DNA of 64,000 nucleotides from Dipodascopsis uninucleata var. uninucleata (Eukaryota > Ascomycota > Lipomycetes > Lipomycetales > Lipomycetaceae): contig JAJLTO010000013.1 in assembly GCA_030568195.1 (NCBI GenBank), positions 372,001-436,000 of the forward strand, read 5' to 3'. The stretch's first letter is position 1. Each line of letters starts with the position of its first letter. The position numbers were made by a program, and so were the translations under genes. Positions 37,085 to 47,652 of this stretch are shown piece by piece. The notes under the pieces are model-generated. The model was not told where the DNA came from. It worked only from the letters and a program-made list of their open reading frames with translations, and made no database searches.

Positions 37085-38050
37085 ATGTCCTCAGTTTATA
37101 GCTGTAGGGCCCTTATACGGGCATCTGGACGATTGATTAACAGGCAGAATCGTACAATCCGTCGGTTGACATGCTCTTCTGTGGTGAAAAAGGATAGCAA
37201 GCCATTTGACCCGGTACAATATTTATATGAAGAGGCGAAGAAATCGGCTACGTACGATGAAGAGTTTAAGAATATTGTGAGAATTCCGGTTGTTCCAGCT
37301 AGCTATTTTAGAAAGGAGAAGAATATCAAGCGATTGGAGCGAGCAGCAAGTCATGCAATTGTCTATCCTGTGATGGAAGAGGTATCTCTGCCTAAATTGC
37401 AGAAGATAACAGCCGAATATAGAAAATTGTTCGATGAACAGGAAATGCGTCTTGCCAGGACCAATCCGGTATTTGATGAGACTGATATAGCGACTGAAGA
37501 GTTTGAATATGACGATCTTTCGCCTAGAGGTCATGTACAGATGGATAAGCACCGCCGCAAGCGAGAGCTAAACAGGGTTGCAGCATGGGAAATGCCTTTA
37601 CTTAGAAAGCATGCTACACCATATAGGGTACCGACTTCTGATGAAGTTTTTGAATTCAGATACACCTCATTCATGGGTCATGAGCACGATGCTGAGGCCA
37701 AGGTCACAGTATCATTTAAAGCATCTGATGTTGCCGATGTCTACTTCGGAGACAACGCAGAAGAAAAAACGAAAAGGTTACACAAACTTCGACTTCTCGC
37801 TAGAACACGCTACAATCCAGAAAGTGACATTATTCATATCAGCAGTAGCAAATTGCCTCATTCAGTTCAGAATAAGGAATATCTTGTTGATACTATAAAG
37901 AAGCTGCTCACGGAGGCTAAGGATATTTCTCGAGAATCGTTTGAAGATATACCTATTGATACTCGTCACATCAAGCCAAAGAAGAAGATCGCCAGCTTTC
38001 CTGAGGAATGGAAACGACCTGGCGACTATAGAATTCTCTATAGTCAATAA
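37085..38050 (+). CDS. RSM24: Mitochondrial ribosomal protein mS35 (Rsm24)
   Basis: An intronless 321-aa protein. The first roughly 35 residues are Arg/Ser-rich (MSSVYSCRALIRASGRLINR), a typical matrix-targeting presequence. The middle is charged and coiled-coil-like. The C-terminal domain, about residues 190-300, has RYTSFMGHEHDAEAKVTVSF, LLARTRYNPESDIIHISS, NKEYLVDTIKKLLTEAKD and DIPIDTRHIK, all characteristic of mS35/Rsm24 of the mitochondrial small subunit. It should act in the matrix on the 37S subunit head. The upstream neighbour RPN9 is tandem and unrelated. Confidence 0.9.
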   Translation: MSSVYSCRALIRASGRLINRQNRTIRRLTCSSVVKKDSKPFDPVQYLYEEAKKSATYDEEFKNIVRIPVVPASYFRKEKNIKRLERAASHAIVYPVMEEVSLPKLQKITAEYRKLFDEQEMRLARTNPVFDETDIATEEFEYDDLSPRGHVQMDKHRRKRELNRVAAWEMPLLRKHATPYRVPTSDEVFEFRYTSFMGHEHDAEAKVTVSFKASDVADVYFGDNAEEKTKRLHKLRLLARTRYNPESDIIHISSSKLPHSVQNKEYLVDTIKKLLTEAKDISRESFEDIPIDTRHIKPKKKIASFPEEWKRPGDYRILYSQ

Positions 38051-38203
38051 ACTTATCATTGAAATAGGTTTGTAAATAGTTATATTTTTTAATATACAGA
38101 TATATGCGATGTATTTAAGAAGGAAACATTTGAAACATGACAGCCGATGGAGAAAAAGTCGATTCTTTTATTTCTTATGCTCGTTGCGATGTCGTTAAAA
38201 AAA

Positions 38204-39165
38204 TCATTCCTCCTGCGCCACCATTTCCATGGACACTTCTTCGTCGCTCGGATCCTTGTTTTCCTTGTCTTCTGTTTCTTGTTCATTCATTTCCGTCGAA
38301 TCATTTGTGTTTACGACCGGCTCTGTAGTATCTATAACGCCACTATCTTCAGCTCCCGTTAATTTTTTCCCAGTCTCGTTCAACGATAGGTCTTCTGGAG
38401 GAGGTGTACCGGTATCTACAAGCCATTCAATGGGACTCAAGATGACCATTTCTGTTGTAGTATGAGTATTAGCATTAATTGCTTGAGCAATGTAACCAGA
38501 TAGTATTAACTCACCATTAAGTTTACTTCCACTCTCACTGTAACTAGCCATACCATTCATGGACAGTTCATTATGACTACTGATAAACGGTAATGGAAAA
38601 TCTTGTAGACGTGACGATACACTCAATACACGTTCAATTGCTCGTAAGAACTTTTCTCTTACTTTATAATGTGAGGTGGGCTGCTGAATGAGCTCCGCCA
38701 ACCGCTGCAGAGTGTAGGGCGGTCCTGATTCAAAACTTGCGGTAAACGTGCAAATAAGCTCAGACATTAGCTTCTTATCAGCATCCGTCTCTTCCTGATC
38801 AAATTTACTAGAGCTTGCCTATAAAAAAGGTTAGATGTCGACAGTCCAAGAAATTGAACTCGATACTGCCAAATTCAGCGGAATAGACTGCATACCTCTT
38901 TCATCTTGGATATCAAAAATTCCTTGAATGCTGGCCAGTCGGACTGCGAGTCGAACGTCCCTTGCGATGCCGCCTCTACTAGAAGTGCGTCATCTATTCG
39001 TATAAAACAATCATATGTTAACGGTGCTCTAACCATCATCATGACATTTTACACTCAAGGCACAGCAATGCAGTGCTAACGAGCCAGCCACGATTGATTT
39101 ACTTACTAATCTGGCTGTGTAGCCTTGGCTCTAACGACGTTAATTTTACACTTACTTGATATCAT
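38204..39165 (-). CDS. PSY4: Protein phosphatase 4 regulatory subunit 2 (PPP4R2/Psy4-like)
   Basis: Three exons: 39156-39165 (10 nt), 38896-38993 and 38204-38818, giving 240 aa. The exon 3 segment PPYTLQRLAELIQQPTSHYK followed by FLRAIERVLSVSS is the PPP4R2 signature. The exon 2 segment DWPAFKEFLISKMKE matches the family's N-terminal W-x-x-FK helix. The C-terminus is acidic and disordered (about 80 residues), also usual. The PP4 complex (Pph3-Psy2-Psy4 in yeast) dephosphorylates gamma-H2A and other DNA-damage targets. The 10-nt first exon was chosen because its GTAAGT donor is in the phase needed by exon 2 and gives MISNDALLVEA. An ATG within 39008-39050 in the required frame was not found. 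The start is less certain than the rest. Confidence 0.75.
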
Positions 39166-39684
39166 TGTACAAGAATTTCTATCATTTCATATGCACCAGT
39201 AGCTATTATCTACTGCCTTGTTGTTACCAACCGATCTGTACGATTCTGACGGCGTATTAGACTATGTAGATGTAACAGACCCACGGAGATATTTCATTTA
39301 GCTCTTGTAATTTACAGCAATGTCACCTATATGTTCACGTGATATTATCACGTGTAGATGTGCCATTAATAGATATTTAGCTGTAAAGACGCTTGGTAAA
39401 ACTAAGTTTGGTAAGCTTAAGGAACCATGCTAAGGCTAAGGGTTTAATTTTCGCTCAACGCCTGAACGGTTCTAGTATGCATCCCTGGTCGTAGCTGAGT
39501 ATTTTTAAAGGTCTATATATATGTGTATATACCATACTACGCAATCATATCTCCTTGAGAACCTAACATAAAGTATACTTAGATGTTTCAATAGGGAGGT
39601 GGTGGAGGAATAATAAGAACTCGAAAGAGTGCATAGACGTACAAAAATTCTACTTTTTCTTTGTACGAGCAGGAAAGGATCAGA
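39166..39684. promoter_or_regulatory. Divergent promoter region PSY4-like / UPF0658 gene
   Basis: 519 bp. An inverted pair of CACGTG-like cores appears (TCACGTGA near 39339 and CACGTGTAG near 39351), candidates for bHLH factors. No coding content. Confidence 0.4.
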
Positions 39685-41111
39685 ATGGTTATAATACCGA
39701 ACACAAAATGGGGACTGGTATTCCTGTCGAATGTGTTCGTCCAGTCGGCGATAGTGCTCTCACTAGAGGGTTACGTCTTTGGAAAGTTCCAGGCAAATAT
39801 CAACGTTGATAGTGACGAGGCTCAGAAAAGCGATTCGAAGACGGTAGCTATTCCCACCTATCTTGCGCTTTTTATTTTTGCAGAGGTAAGCCAAGAAGTA
39901 TAGTGGAGAGCGGACAAGTTGAATAGAAAGAATGCCGTCTTCTTTATTTGGTTTTGTATTTTATCGAAAATAGTGATTGATCCGAAACTTTTTCTCTTTA
40001 GCTCTATCAGCTGCTACTGACATGGGATGCCGTGAGAATGCGCAACACAATTCAGGTACGTTGATGTCTATGTGATACTCATGGGGAACTAATGCTATGT
40101 ACGAATTTTTTTTGTGCTAGTGTCTGCCCTAGAACAGAGTCATAAACAGATGAACTGGATATCTATTAGTAGTAGTTAACGCGTGTATTTAAGGCAATCG
40201 GATTGTGTATGTTTAACACTGCTATGCTTATATATGCTGCTATTCAATATGAGCAGATTGAAGCTGCTGTCAGAGCACTCTCAAATTGGCTCATTGATAA
40301 CAGTAACGATTCATATGTGCTTGATGCCTCTGCTTGGGGTGGTAAGTCGTACTAATTCCTCTTGTCGCAACTAGTTTGTACCCTGTTCTAACAACTTCAC
40401 AGACATCAAGCCCTTTTTGATTGCTGTTCCTGCAGTTATTGGTTGCTTCGGGTTCATTGAAGGCTTTGTATTCATCCATCTTTACTACGAATTTGGATGG
40501 ACAATCTATAAGCAGATTGGCGCCGACCTGCAAATGCGAAAGCGATATTTAACGTATCAAATTTTTCTCACGCTCCTTAAGTTTGATTTCTTTTTCTGTA
40601 AGTTAATCTGTGTGTTTTTGGAACAATTTCAAAGGACGTTTTGGATCTGACAGCTGCTGTTCGGTGTCTAGTTTTGGGATTTACCATTCAATTTGTCGTG
40701 ATTATTCTAAGCAAGAAAGACTCAGAGTTCGGTTTAACGATTGCGGTTATTCCCTTAACAATTGTTCTGCTTGTTTTGACTGCTTACATGACTCAGAAAG
40801 AGAATCTGATGGGTATGCTAGTTATGATCATAGTTTTCTTTGCTGGAATGGCATATTTCTTATTTAAACTGGTTCGCATGTACCAACCTTCTCAGGCTTA
40901 TAAATACGTTGCAGCTCGCAAAAGTTTGACTATTTTTGCTGCTATTACGCTTTTTCTTATTATTGCTACCATTGTCAATGCTATCATCTGTACGATTAAC
41001 TTCAACAAGGGACTCAAACCATATATCGATCGTAAGGACGAGCGAACATCAGAAGAGATTGAGCTCAGCTTACCGTCACCTACGATAAAACGTCGATTTT
41101 CGCTAGATTAA
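39685..41111 (+). CDS. UPF0658 Golgi apparatus membrane protein
   Basis: Five exons: 39685-39885, 40002-40055, 40194-40341, 40403-40597 and 40672-41111, giving 345 aa. Eight hydrophobic segments are visible. Family motifs include TWDAVRMRNTIQAIGLC across the exon 2/3 join, DIKPFLIAVPAVIGCFGF, YEFGWTIYKQIGADLQMRKR and RYLTYQIFLTLLKFDFFFFLG, the last across the exon 4/5 join. This fungal family (S. pombe SPAC1952.10c type) is known only by Golgi localisation; no activity is established. The open frame extends upstream to a TTG at 39661, but the ATG at 39685 gives MVIIPNTKWG. Splice phases are 0, 0, 1, 1. The C-terminus is cytosolic, basic and acidic by turns, ending RRFSLD. Confidence 0.88.
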
Positions 41112-42928
41112 TGATTCAGAACATAAGGATAGCACATGCGAACAGTTAAAAAAATTCTCTCGTTTAAGCAACATGTACAAGTTTTTGGGACCTTATTTTA
41201 CTGAGTTCACACGATGCGCACGTGTTTCGGCGAGTTAGATCTCGTATTAATGAACGCATTGTGAATAGATATTACTCTGGGCACTTGTTGTATGTCCTTT
41301 TTTTTCTTTTTACCGGGTTATTAGGCGCTGGATATTCTTTGTTTAAATTTTTTTGTTCGTGCGTTTTAAGAGAGGCAGCGCTGGTAATGGGACGATGGAC
41401 AATCGATAGGTTTGTTCTATTGTCTCTGTAGAAAATGTGAAAAGATAGTATAAAATCGCTAGGTTTTTAGTATTTACGTGTATCTATAATAATATGCAGT
41501 ATATGAGCTTTTCGCTCAGAAAGCTATTAGATATTTTGGAATAACTTTTAAAGTGCGGTTCCTTCTGGCTGTGAGAGTAAGAACCACGATTCGCATAATA
41601 TTTTTTCTCTGTTGTACTATGCCTCTGCTTTGTATAATCAATCCATAATGCTAATCTTAATTTTTTTCTTTACTCCTCAGTGATATTTGAATGAGCATCT
41701 TTATTTCTGTTTCCCATGAAATTTTCCATTACCTGTATCTCTTGCCATCATTCTGCATAACTGCTTATTTGTCGCTAGTTTCCTGGCTTACTAGCTATAC
41801 CTGCTAGTTTCCGTTGGCGTGTACCGATGTCGGCTCTAGTACGAGCCTCGCTGTGCTCGTGACTGCGACTTTCGTGTATCACTACCATTACAGCAGGATC
41901 CTTGATTCTAGCGGCAGCCGTACATTTCGGGAACAATCGATCTCAGTGCGATTAAAGTGATTGAAGCACAAAGCACGCAGGGTTAAAGGCAGAAGAGAGC
42001 TGCGTCGCCTGCGATGTTTACCACTTCAGCTTGCTGCACGGTCTGCTCTTGTGCACTCGTTTTGAGTCCTTGGCCAACTTGCTTGGCTCGCTGCATATTC
42101 TGTACCTGCCAATATCACGTTTAGGGCTCAAGTATCTTTCGGTGCCTTGCTGTGCAACTATGGAGCGAGCTGCGACGCGAGCTAGAGCCTCCGCAGGAGT
42201 AGTTTAATTTAGATGCGATTAGTCAATCGTGCAGGCGGCGCTCGTCGCTGCGTATGACAGCCTCGCTTCGAGCCGTGGCTGCCGTGCGGAGAGCCCGAGA
42301 AACCAACTAATTACCCTGCCTAATTGTGTCATTTATACACCAGGTTAGGTTTAGAATAACTGGGAGGCTGAGCCCGGCACAGCCTCTAGAATGGCAGTCA
42401 AAGACAGCTTCTTAGCCACACATATAACATCTGGCCTAGGCCATAGACCAGTATCCCTAGCAGTGCTTGGCTAGCTAACTTGATCGACTAAACACATTTT
42501 TTGTCTCTCGTTTGCGACTACTTTCGCACGCTCAAATCTTAAGTTCTAAAGATATACTTTGCCTGTGTATTTGAAAGCATATTGTCGGTCTATCTGCTGC
42601 AATTATTTTCGCACAGCCTAGCTCTGGTGACCATTTGTTGGCGTAGTCGATACATCATAGCGATCTTTATTGCAGAAAAGAACAAAGACTACTATTCGGA
42701 TCACACGCATACTTAGGTATATATTCACGATTTAAGTATATATTGGCAATATCTTTCTTGCTGTTGTGTGCAAAGTGTGCTTTCACCTCGTACACGCCTG
42801 GCATTGTTAAAAGTTCGCCGATATCATCAGTTTCTAATACTCATAAACCAGAAGCTCTAGCATTAACACGATCCAGCACTTGAATTCGAACATTCAACAT
42901 ATCTTACTATACAATAGCAGAGTCTATC
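41112..42928. promoter_or_regulatory. 1.8 kb upstream region of the annexin gene, with a GC-rich island
   Basis: This is the longest spacer between genes in the window. From about 41,810 to 42,480 it is conspicuously GC-rich; 42241-42300 counts 41 of 60 G+C, whereas most spacers here are far lower. Repeated words such as GCCTCGCT (near 41849 and 42260) and GGCTCG occur. The longest frame begins at 41222 (69 codons) and is T-rich and unconvincing. A long 5' leader, a complex promoter or a structured RNA gene are all possible. I did not recognise SRP RNA, RNase P RNA, or spliceosomal RNA motifs. Confidence 0.45.
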
Positions 42929-44308
42929 ATGTCGTATCCTAATAACTCGTATCCACAGTACCCACAGCAACCTTATGGGCAGCAGCAGCCAAATGGACAG
43001 CAGCAGCAGCAGCAGCCATATGGACAGTACCAGATGCCGCAGCAGCAATATCCAATAGCTGGCCAGGTTCCCCTCTACGGCCAACAGATGCCATATGCGC
43101 ATCCCGGTCAGAGCTATGCGCCTCCTGCACATGCTCCTCCTATGCACGCTCCTCCTCCACACGCTCCTCCTGCACAGTACCAGCAAACTCAACCTTATGG
43201 TGCATATCCTCAGCAGCAGCAGCAGCAGCAGCAGCCTCCGTATGGTGCTCCACCATCGCAGTATCCTGCAGGTTCTCCGGCTTCTGCTCCGTTATATGGT
43301 CAACAAGCCGGTTACAGTGCTCCACCTACAAATGCAATGAACATTGGAGCGGCATCTTATGGCAATTATGCTATGTCTGCCCCTGGGTATGATCCTACTG
43401 CTGATGTGCAGAGCATCATTCGCGCTACGAAGGGATTTGGTACAGATGAAAAGGCGTTGATTGCTGTGTTGGCGAAAAAATCACCGGCTCAGATGGATGT
43501 GCTTCGAACAGCATTTTTGCAAACTACTACGAAGTCATTGAAGCATGTAATTGAGAAGGAAACATCTGGTTATTTCGAGACCGCTTTGATCCAGATCGTC
43601 AATGGTCCTCTGGCTAGCGATGTTGAGAACGTAAACGATGCCATTGCTGGCGCTGGTACAAATGAAAACATGCTCAACGACATTATTTTGTCTCGTAGCA
43701 ATTCCGACTTGGATATGCTAAAGAACGCGTACCAACAGCGATATCACAAGAATTTGGCACAAGAAGTCAGTGACGATCTCTCGTTCAAGACTAAAAAGAT
43801 GTTCGAGATGGTTCTCCACAACAAAAGACAAAACGAGTGGGATCCTATTGATCCTCAGAGAATTCAGAACGATGTCACAGATCTATACAGAGCCACACAA
43901 GGTCGCATAGGTACGGACGAGATTTTTGTCTGCTCCATAATAACTAGTCGTAGCGACAATCAGTTGAGAGCGATTGCACAACAGTATTTCAATACCTATC
44001 ACAAGAAGCTTGTAGCTGTCATTGAAGATGAGTTCTCGAGTCATATGAAGAAGGCACTCTCGTACATCATCAAGATGGCTGTGAACAAACCAACCTGCTG
44101 CGCAGAAATGCTTGAGGATTCTATGGCTGGATTTGGCACCAAGGATAAACTCTTAGTCGAGCGATTAGTCCGTTACCACTGGGATCCTGCTTTACTGCAT
44201 GAAATCAAGATCGCATACCGCAGCATATATAAAAAGGATCTGATATCGCGAGTAAAGGGCGAGACATCTGGTGATTATAAGCGTTTGTTGGCTGCAATTC
44301 TGGAGTAG
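42929..44308 (+). CDS. Annexin with Gln/Pro-rich N-terminus
   Basis: An intronless 459-aa protein. Residues 1-135 are low-complexity, rich in Gln, Pro, Tyr and Gly, with repeated PYGQQQP-like units and a run of alternating HAPP units. Four annexin repeats follow, each with a loop G-x-GT: KGFGTDEKAL (about 170), AGAGTNENML (about 240), GRIGTDEIFV (about 325) and AGFGTKDKLL (about 400). The first three have clear type II calcium-loop sequences. Annexins bind acidic phospholipids in a calcium-dependent way and help membrane organisation. Fungal annexins of this layout (AnxC-type, as in Dictyostelium and filamentous fungi) carry similar PQG-rich tails. The first ATG gives MSYPNNSYPQYP. Saccharomyces lacks annexins, so this gene helps place the organism. 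Confidence 0.95.
   Translation: MSYPNNSYPQYPQQPYGQQQPNGQQQQQQPYGQYQMPQQQYPIAGQVPLYGQQMPYAHPGQSYAPPAHAPPMHAPPPHAPPAQYQQTQPYGAYPQQQQQQQQPPYGAPPSQYPAGSPASAPLYGQQAGYSAPPTNAMNIGAASYGNYAMSAPGYDPTADVQSIIRATKGFGTDEKALIAVLAKKSPAQMDVLRTAFLQTTTKSLKHVIEKETSGYFETALIQIVNGPLASDVENVNDAIAGAGTNENMLNDIILSRSNSDLDMLKNAYQQRYHKNLAQEVSDDLSFKTKKMFEMVLHNKRQNEWDPIDPQRIQNDVTDLYRATQGRIGTDEIFVCSIITSRSDNQLRAIAQQYFNTYHKKLVAVIEDEFSSHMKKALSYIIKMAVNKPTCCAEMLEDSMAGFGTKDKLLVERLVRYHWDPALLHEIKIAYRSIYKKDLISRVKGETSGDYKRLLAAILE
42950..43330 (+). repeat. CAG/CCT triplet-rich low-complexity tract in annexin
   Basis: In-frame runs of CAG (for example at 43000-43014 and 43212-43232) and CTCCT/CACGCTCCT repeats encode the Gln/Pro/His-rich N-terminus. 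Such runs vary in length between strains. Confidence 0.8.
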
Positions 44309-45573
44309 ACAGATCAATAAGTAGCATCATATGAAATTTTCTGATAAATCACCAGCATTTGTAAGGCTGGACTGTATTTTGGTATCCGATAGGTGTAGCA
44401 ATATTGGTTTGTCATGAAAGAAACAGAAAATTGTGTACATGTACTGTATCAGTAGCGTTTTGTATAATGATCTTGGGTGATGGACTGAAGGCAATTTTGT
44501 TACTTAGAGGCTGTACAGGATCTGTGATTACACTGTTCCTGATACTCGCCGAGCTATTTCATTTTACGAAATTATCTCTGCTCCAAAGTTATGGATCGCC
44601 TTTGTTCTCAAATAATAAGTTTTCAAAATGTAGCAAGAGCTTGGACCTCATAAGCAATAACATTATATATAACATGAAATATCATACTGTGGCCTGAAGC
44701 TGACGAAGGGCTAGGATGATTTGCAACGTAATAAATTACGGCAATTCAATAATATCGAATATTTTTTAATTCATATCTTTTTCATGTTGCTTGTCAGTAG
44801 TATGTCTAAATAAATAGTAATAGTGGCAGTATATTCAAGCGATTATATATAGTTAAAATAGATAGATTACTTCCAGAATTCGTCGTAATCAAAGCAGACA
44901 TTCTTCCGATATTAGAAACCGAAACTAATCGAGACAAAATAGAACAACAACACACCCCCACACTAACTCGAGAGAAATAATTCAAAGAGGCGATAGATGG
45001 GAAAAAGATCGAGGTAAATTGTCATTCGAATTCAAAGCAAAGCAAAAAAAACCAGCGCCATCCCTTGCCGAAAAAAAAGCCGCAAGCTGATCCGATTAAA
45101 AACGCCAATACTGCGGAAAAAGATTAGTCAAAGATATTATAATAATAATAAAAAAGACACTATGAACCAGAATATGTGAGAAATGTTTAAAAAAAGGAAT
45201 AAGAGGAAAAGAAAATTATCATCGTCTAGATCAGAATCAAGACCCAATTGTGATAATGTATGATATAACATCCAGACAAAGTAGAAAAAATTTTAACGGA
45301 ATACAAGCGAAAATATGTATCCAATTAAGAGTAAGAACATTAACAATATAAAAAAATAGCGGATTAATAAGAGGTGATCCGGGAAGCAGCGGGAATGATG
45401 ATGAATGATAGTGAACGCTTGGAGTCAAACTAGAACCAGATACCAAACAGATGACTGATTGTAGTAAGAATTAGAAGTAGAAAAAAAAAACCTAAAAAGG
45501 AGGAAAAAAAATTATAATTAAAATAATTAAAATAAAAAAGAACCAAATCTCCTTATGCCTCCCCTAATGTATC
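44309..45573. other. Convergent 3' spacer annexin / XBP1-like
   Basis: 1.27 kb, AT-rich. Its right half (44980-45560) is strongly purine-rich on the plus strand, with A-runs at 45052, 45074 and 45480. The 97-codon frame at 44404-44697 begins with TTG and looks accidental. I see no RNA gene. Confidence 0.45.
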
Positions 45574-46968
45574 TCAAGATAATAGCCCATTAATATCCAT
45601 AACGTTTCGCCCAGGTTCTGCCCGATCCACTCTTTCAGAATGATGATGGTGATGATGCGGGCTGACTAAATTGAGCTTCTGTGCCCCATCCCAGCGCCAT
45701 AAAAGGCCGGCACACTCAAAATCACGAATTCTAATATCGTCCGCGCATCGCGCATCAAGAGCCGCATGCGCTAAGAGCTGAAGCGATCGAGTAGCATGGA
45801 GAGCATCAAGAAGGTCCGACGGCGTAGACGTCTTCAGAAAATCAAGTTTGAGTGGTGGATCGGGTGTAACCGACACCATGGCGGCCGATGAAAATGATCC
45901 AGAGCTAATGAACGGCGCTCCCGCTGTAGAACTAGTGGTGGAAGAAGTGGTTGACGTAGAAGCGGCGCAAGTAGGGGTACTTGTTGTGGTAGTATTAGAC
46001 GTTATAATGGTTGTGGTTGTGGTAGCGTTGGGCTTGGATGAGGAGGTGCTTGTGCTATTCGTGATTGTGGCGGCTGTGCGGTTGCTAGTGGGTGATTGTG
46101 TGCCCACAGCAGTGCGCGACGACACTGTCGAGACAGCCTGATCATGGGCCGTTTTGTGGGCCTTGCTGTTCCGCTCGCCGGGATCGGCGACCATGTCTTC
46201 AGTCTTGGGGACAGCAGAAGAGGCAGGTAGACGACGGCGTCGCTTGCGCTTGTCAGACGTAGATGAATGATGCGCGAGCTGTAGTTGGCCAAAGCCGGGC
46301 TCATCCGGCTTTAAGCACAAGGGAGGAAAGTCAGGGCCAAAGATAGGAACAAGAGCAAATCTAATGTGGTAGCACGTTCGGGCAGCAAGTGCTCGAGCGA
46401 TTGGGAAAGGTAGCCAGGTGCCTTGGATCTTGAGAAAACCGCCTCTAACACGGCGGATCACAGGCTCTAGATCGGGAGAATTATCGACGAGCTTAACAAT
46501 ATCTGCCTTGGAGTTGCCTATGGCTTTCCAGAGACCTGTCAAGTGCACGTAACCCGAGAAATAGTCCCACATGATCCAGTGATTGTTAACAGAATACTCG
46601 AAAACGGTGAGAAAATGCCGGTCGTCCACACTCGTAGCATATCTTTTCTGTGCGAGGCCGAATGGCCTAGTGACCTGCGACGCGTGCTCTGGAGGCAGGA
46701 CTGTGTCTGGATCGAAATCATGAGCAGGAAAATTCACTGTTGATTCTGTAAGCGCCGACTGGTTAGATCGACGCTGCTTGACCGACCTGCTCAGTCCGCT
46801 GCTGCCACTGCCGCCTGTGCCTGAGCCTGTGCCTGAGCTTGTGCCAGAGCTTGAAACTGCAGTAGCCGCTGAGCTTGAAGAGCTACCGGACACACTAATA
46901 TTGCTTGCACCTGCACCTGAGCTGCCCACCCGATGTTCTGGCGTTCTAGATCCTACAGATGACTGCAT
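45574..46968 (-). CDS. XBP1: Xbp1-like transcriptional regulator (APSES/KilA-N type DNA-binding domain)
   Basis: One open frame. From the ATG at 46968 it gives 464 aa. The N-terminus is Ser/Gly-rich. The DNA-binding region, about residues 85-210, has WIMWDYFSGYVHLTGLWKAI, ADIVKLVDNSPDLEPVIRR, VRGGFLKIQGTWLPFPIAR and CYHIRFALVPIFGPDFPPLC, matching the Xbp1-type APSES-like domain of stress-responsive repressors. A basic KRKRRRR follows, a likely nuclear signal. The C-terminal half is Thr/Ser-rich, ending with a run of six His. In yeast Xbp1 represses cell-cycle genes during stress and quiescence. The frame stays open another 414 nt to a TTG at 47382, so an earlier start or an upstream exon cannot be excluded. 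Codon use is GC-richer than neighbours. Confidence 0.82.
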   Translation of the reverse strand: MQSSVGSRTPEHRVGSSGAGASNISVSGSSSSSAATAVSSSGTSSGTGSGTGGSGSSGLSRSVKQRRSNQSALTESTVNFPAHDFDPDTVLPPEHASQVTRPFGLAQKRYATSVDDRHFLTVFEYSVNNHWIMWDYFSGYVHLTGLWKAIGNSKADIVKLVDNSPDLEPVIRRVRGGFLKIQGTWLPFPIARALAARTCYHIRFALVPIFGPDFPPLCLKPDEPGFGQLQLAHHSSTSDKRKRRRRLPASSAVPKTEDMVADPGERNSKAHKTAHDQAVSTVSSRTAVGTQSPTSNRTAATITNSTSTSSSKPNATTTTTIITSNTTTTSTPTCAASTSTTSSTTSSTAGAPFISSGSFSSAAMVSVTPDPPLKLDFLKTSTPSDLLDALHATRSLQLLAHAALDARCADDIRIRDFECAGLLWRWDGAQKLNLVSPHHHHHHSERVDRAEPGRNVMDINGLLS

Positions 46969-47652
46969 GACTATACTTCTTCCTAACGCCGTCAAGTGAT
47001 CGAAAGCAAAAACGAAAAATGTAGCGGCGTGCGATGCTCGTCGAGGGGGGAGAGGGGCTAGGCTATTACAATGGGAGAAGGAAACCACGCGCGACCACTG
47101 TGCCGGCCGAAGCCAACTCATCGGGGAATATCCGCTGTTATATCCAGCGCGTTTGTGCCACAAATGAGACTCCTTATGACGCAGGAATTGGATCACAACT
47201 GCCCTGTCTTGAGTCACATCTGGGACACAAGATTGCTCGCATGAATAGCTGCCGCCACGGTCGTTACCCGGATCACTGGGCCTATCCAGTATTCGCCTTG
47301 AAACAGCCCCATCTTGTGAGCAGGAGCTGTTTACCCGGCACATTGAGTTTAGGTTTTGAGCTGGTGTACGTTTTGTGTGCAAGTTTGCTAGTTCATCACG
47401 AGCGACAGCCTTGTTTGTGCTGCCAGACGCTTCTGAGGAACATAAGGTACATCAGTGCGTGTTGACAGATAAAGCACAAAAAATTTCGACCAGCAGCGCT
47501 TTCGTCTTCAGCGTTCTCAGTACGGGGCTACACAAGAGTCCGTTGAATATAGGGCCAGACTCTGAATTGGGCGTAATAATATAGTTTGTATCGGATTGCT
47601 CGAAGCTAAAAAGATTTGTATCTAGTGACTAAAGTACTCAAAACTTGCGACA
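46969..47652. promoter_or_regulatory. Divergent promoter region XBP1-like / RBD2
   Basis: 684 bp. The first 414 bp are open on the minus strand in frame with the Xbp1-like gene, and a 143-codon plus-strand frame (47034-47465) overlaps it. Neither has family features, so I treat the region as leader and promoter. Confidence 0.4.

Noticed and set aside
44404-44697. 97-codon frame after the annexin gene
   Set aside because: TTG start, no ATG-led domain, lies in the annexin 3' flank.
45848-46141. 97-codon frame antisense to the Xbp1-like gene
   Set aside because: Val/Glu-rich shadow of the Thr/Ser-rich low-complexity segment on the real coding strand.
47034-47465. 143-codon plus-strand frame opposite the Xbp1-like upstream frame
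   Set aside because: It begins at a non-standard codon and shows no domain; GC-rich sequence keeps frames open on both strands here.
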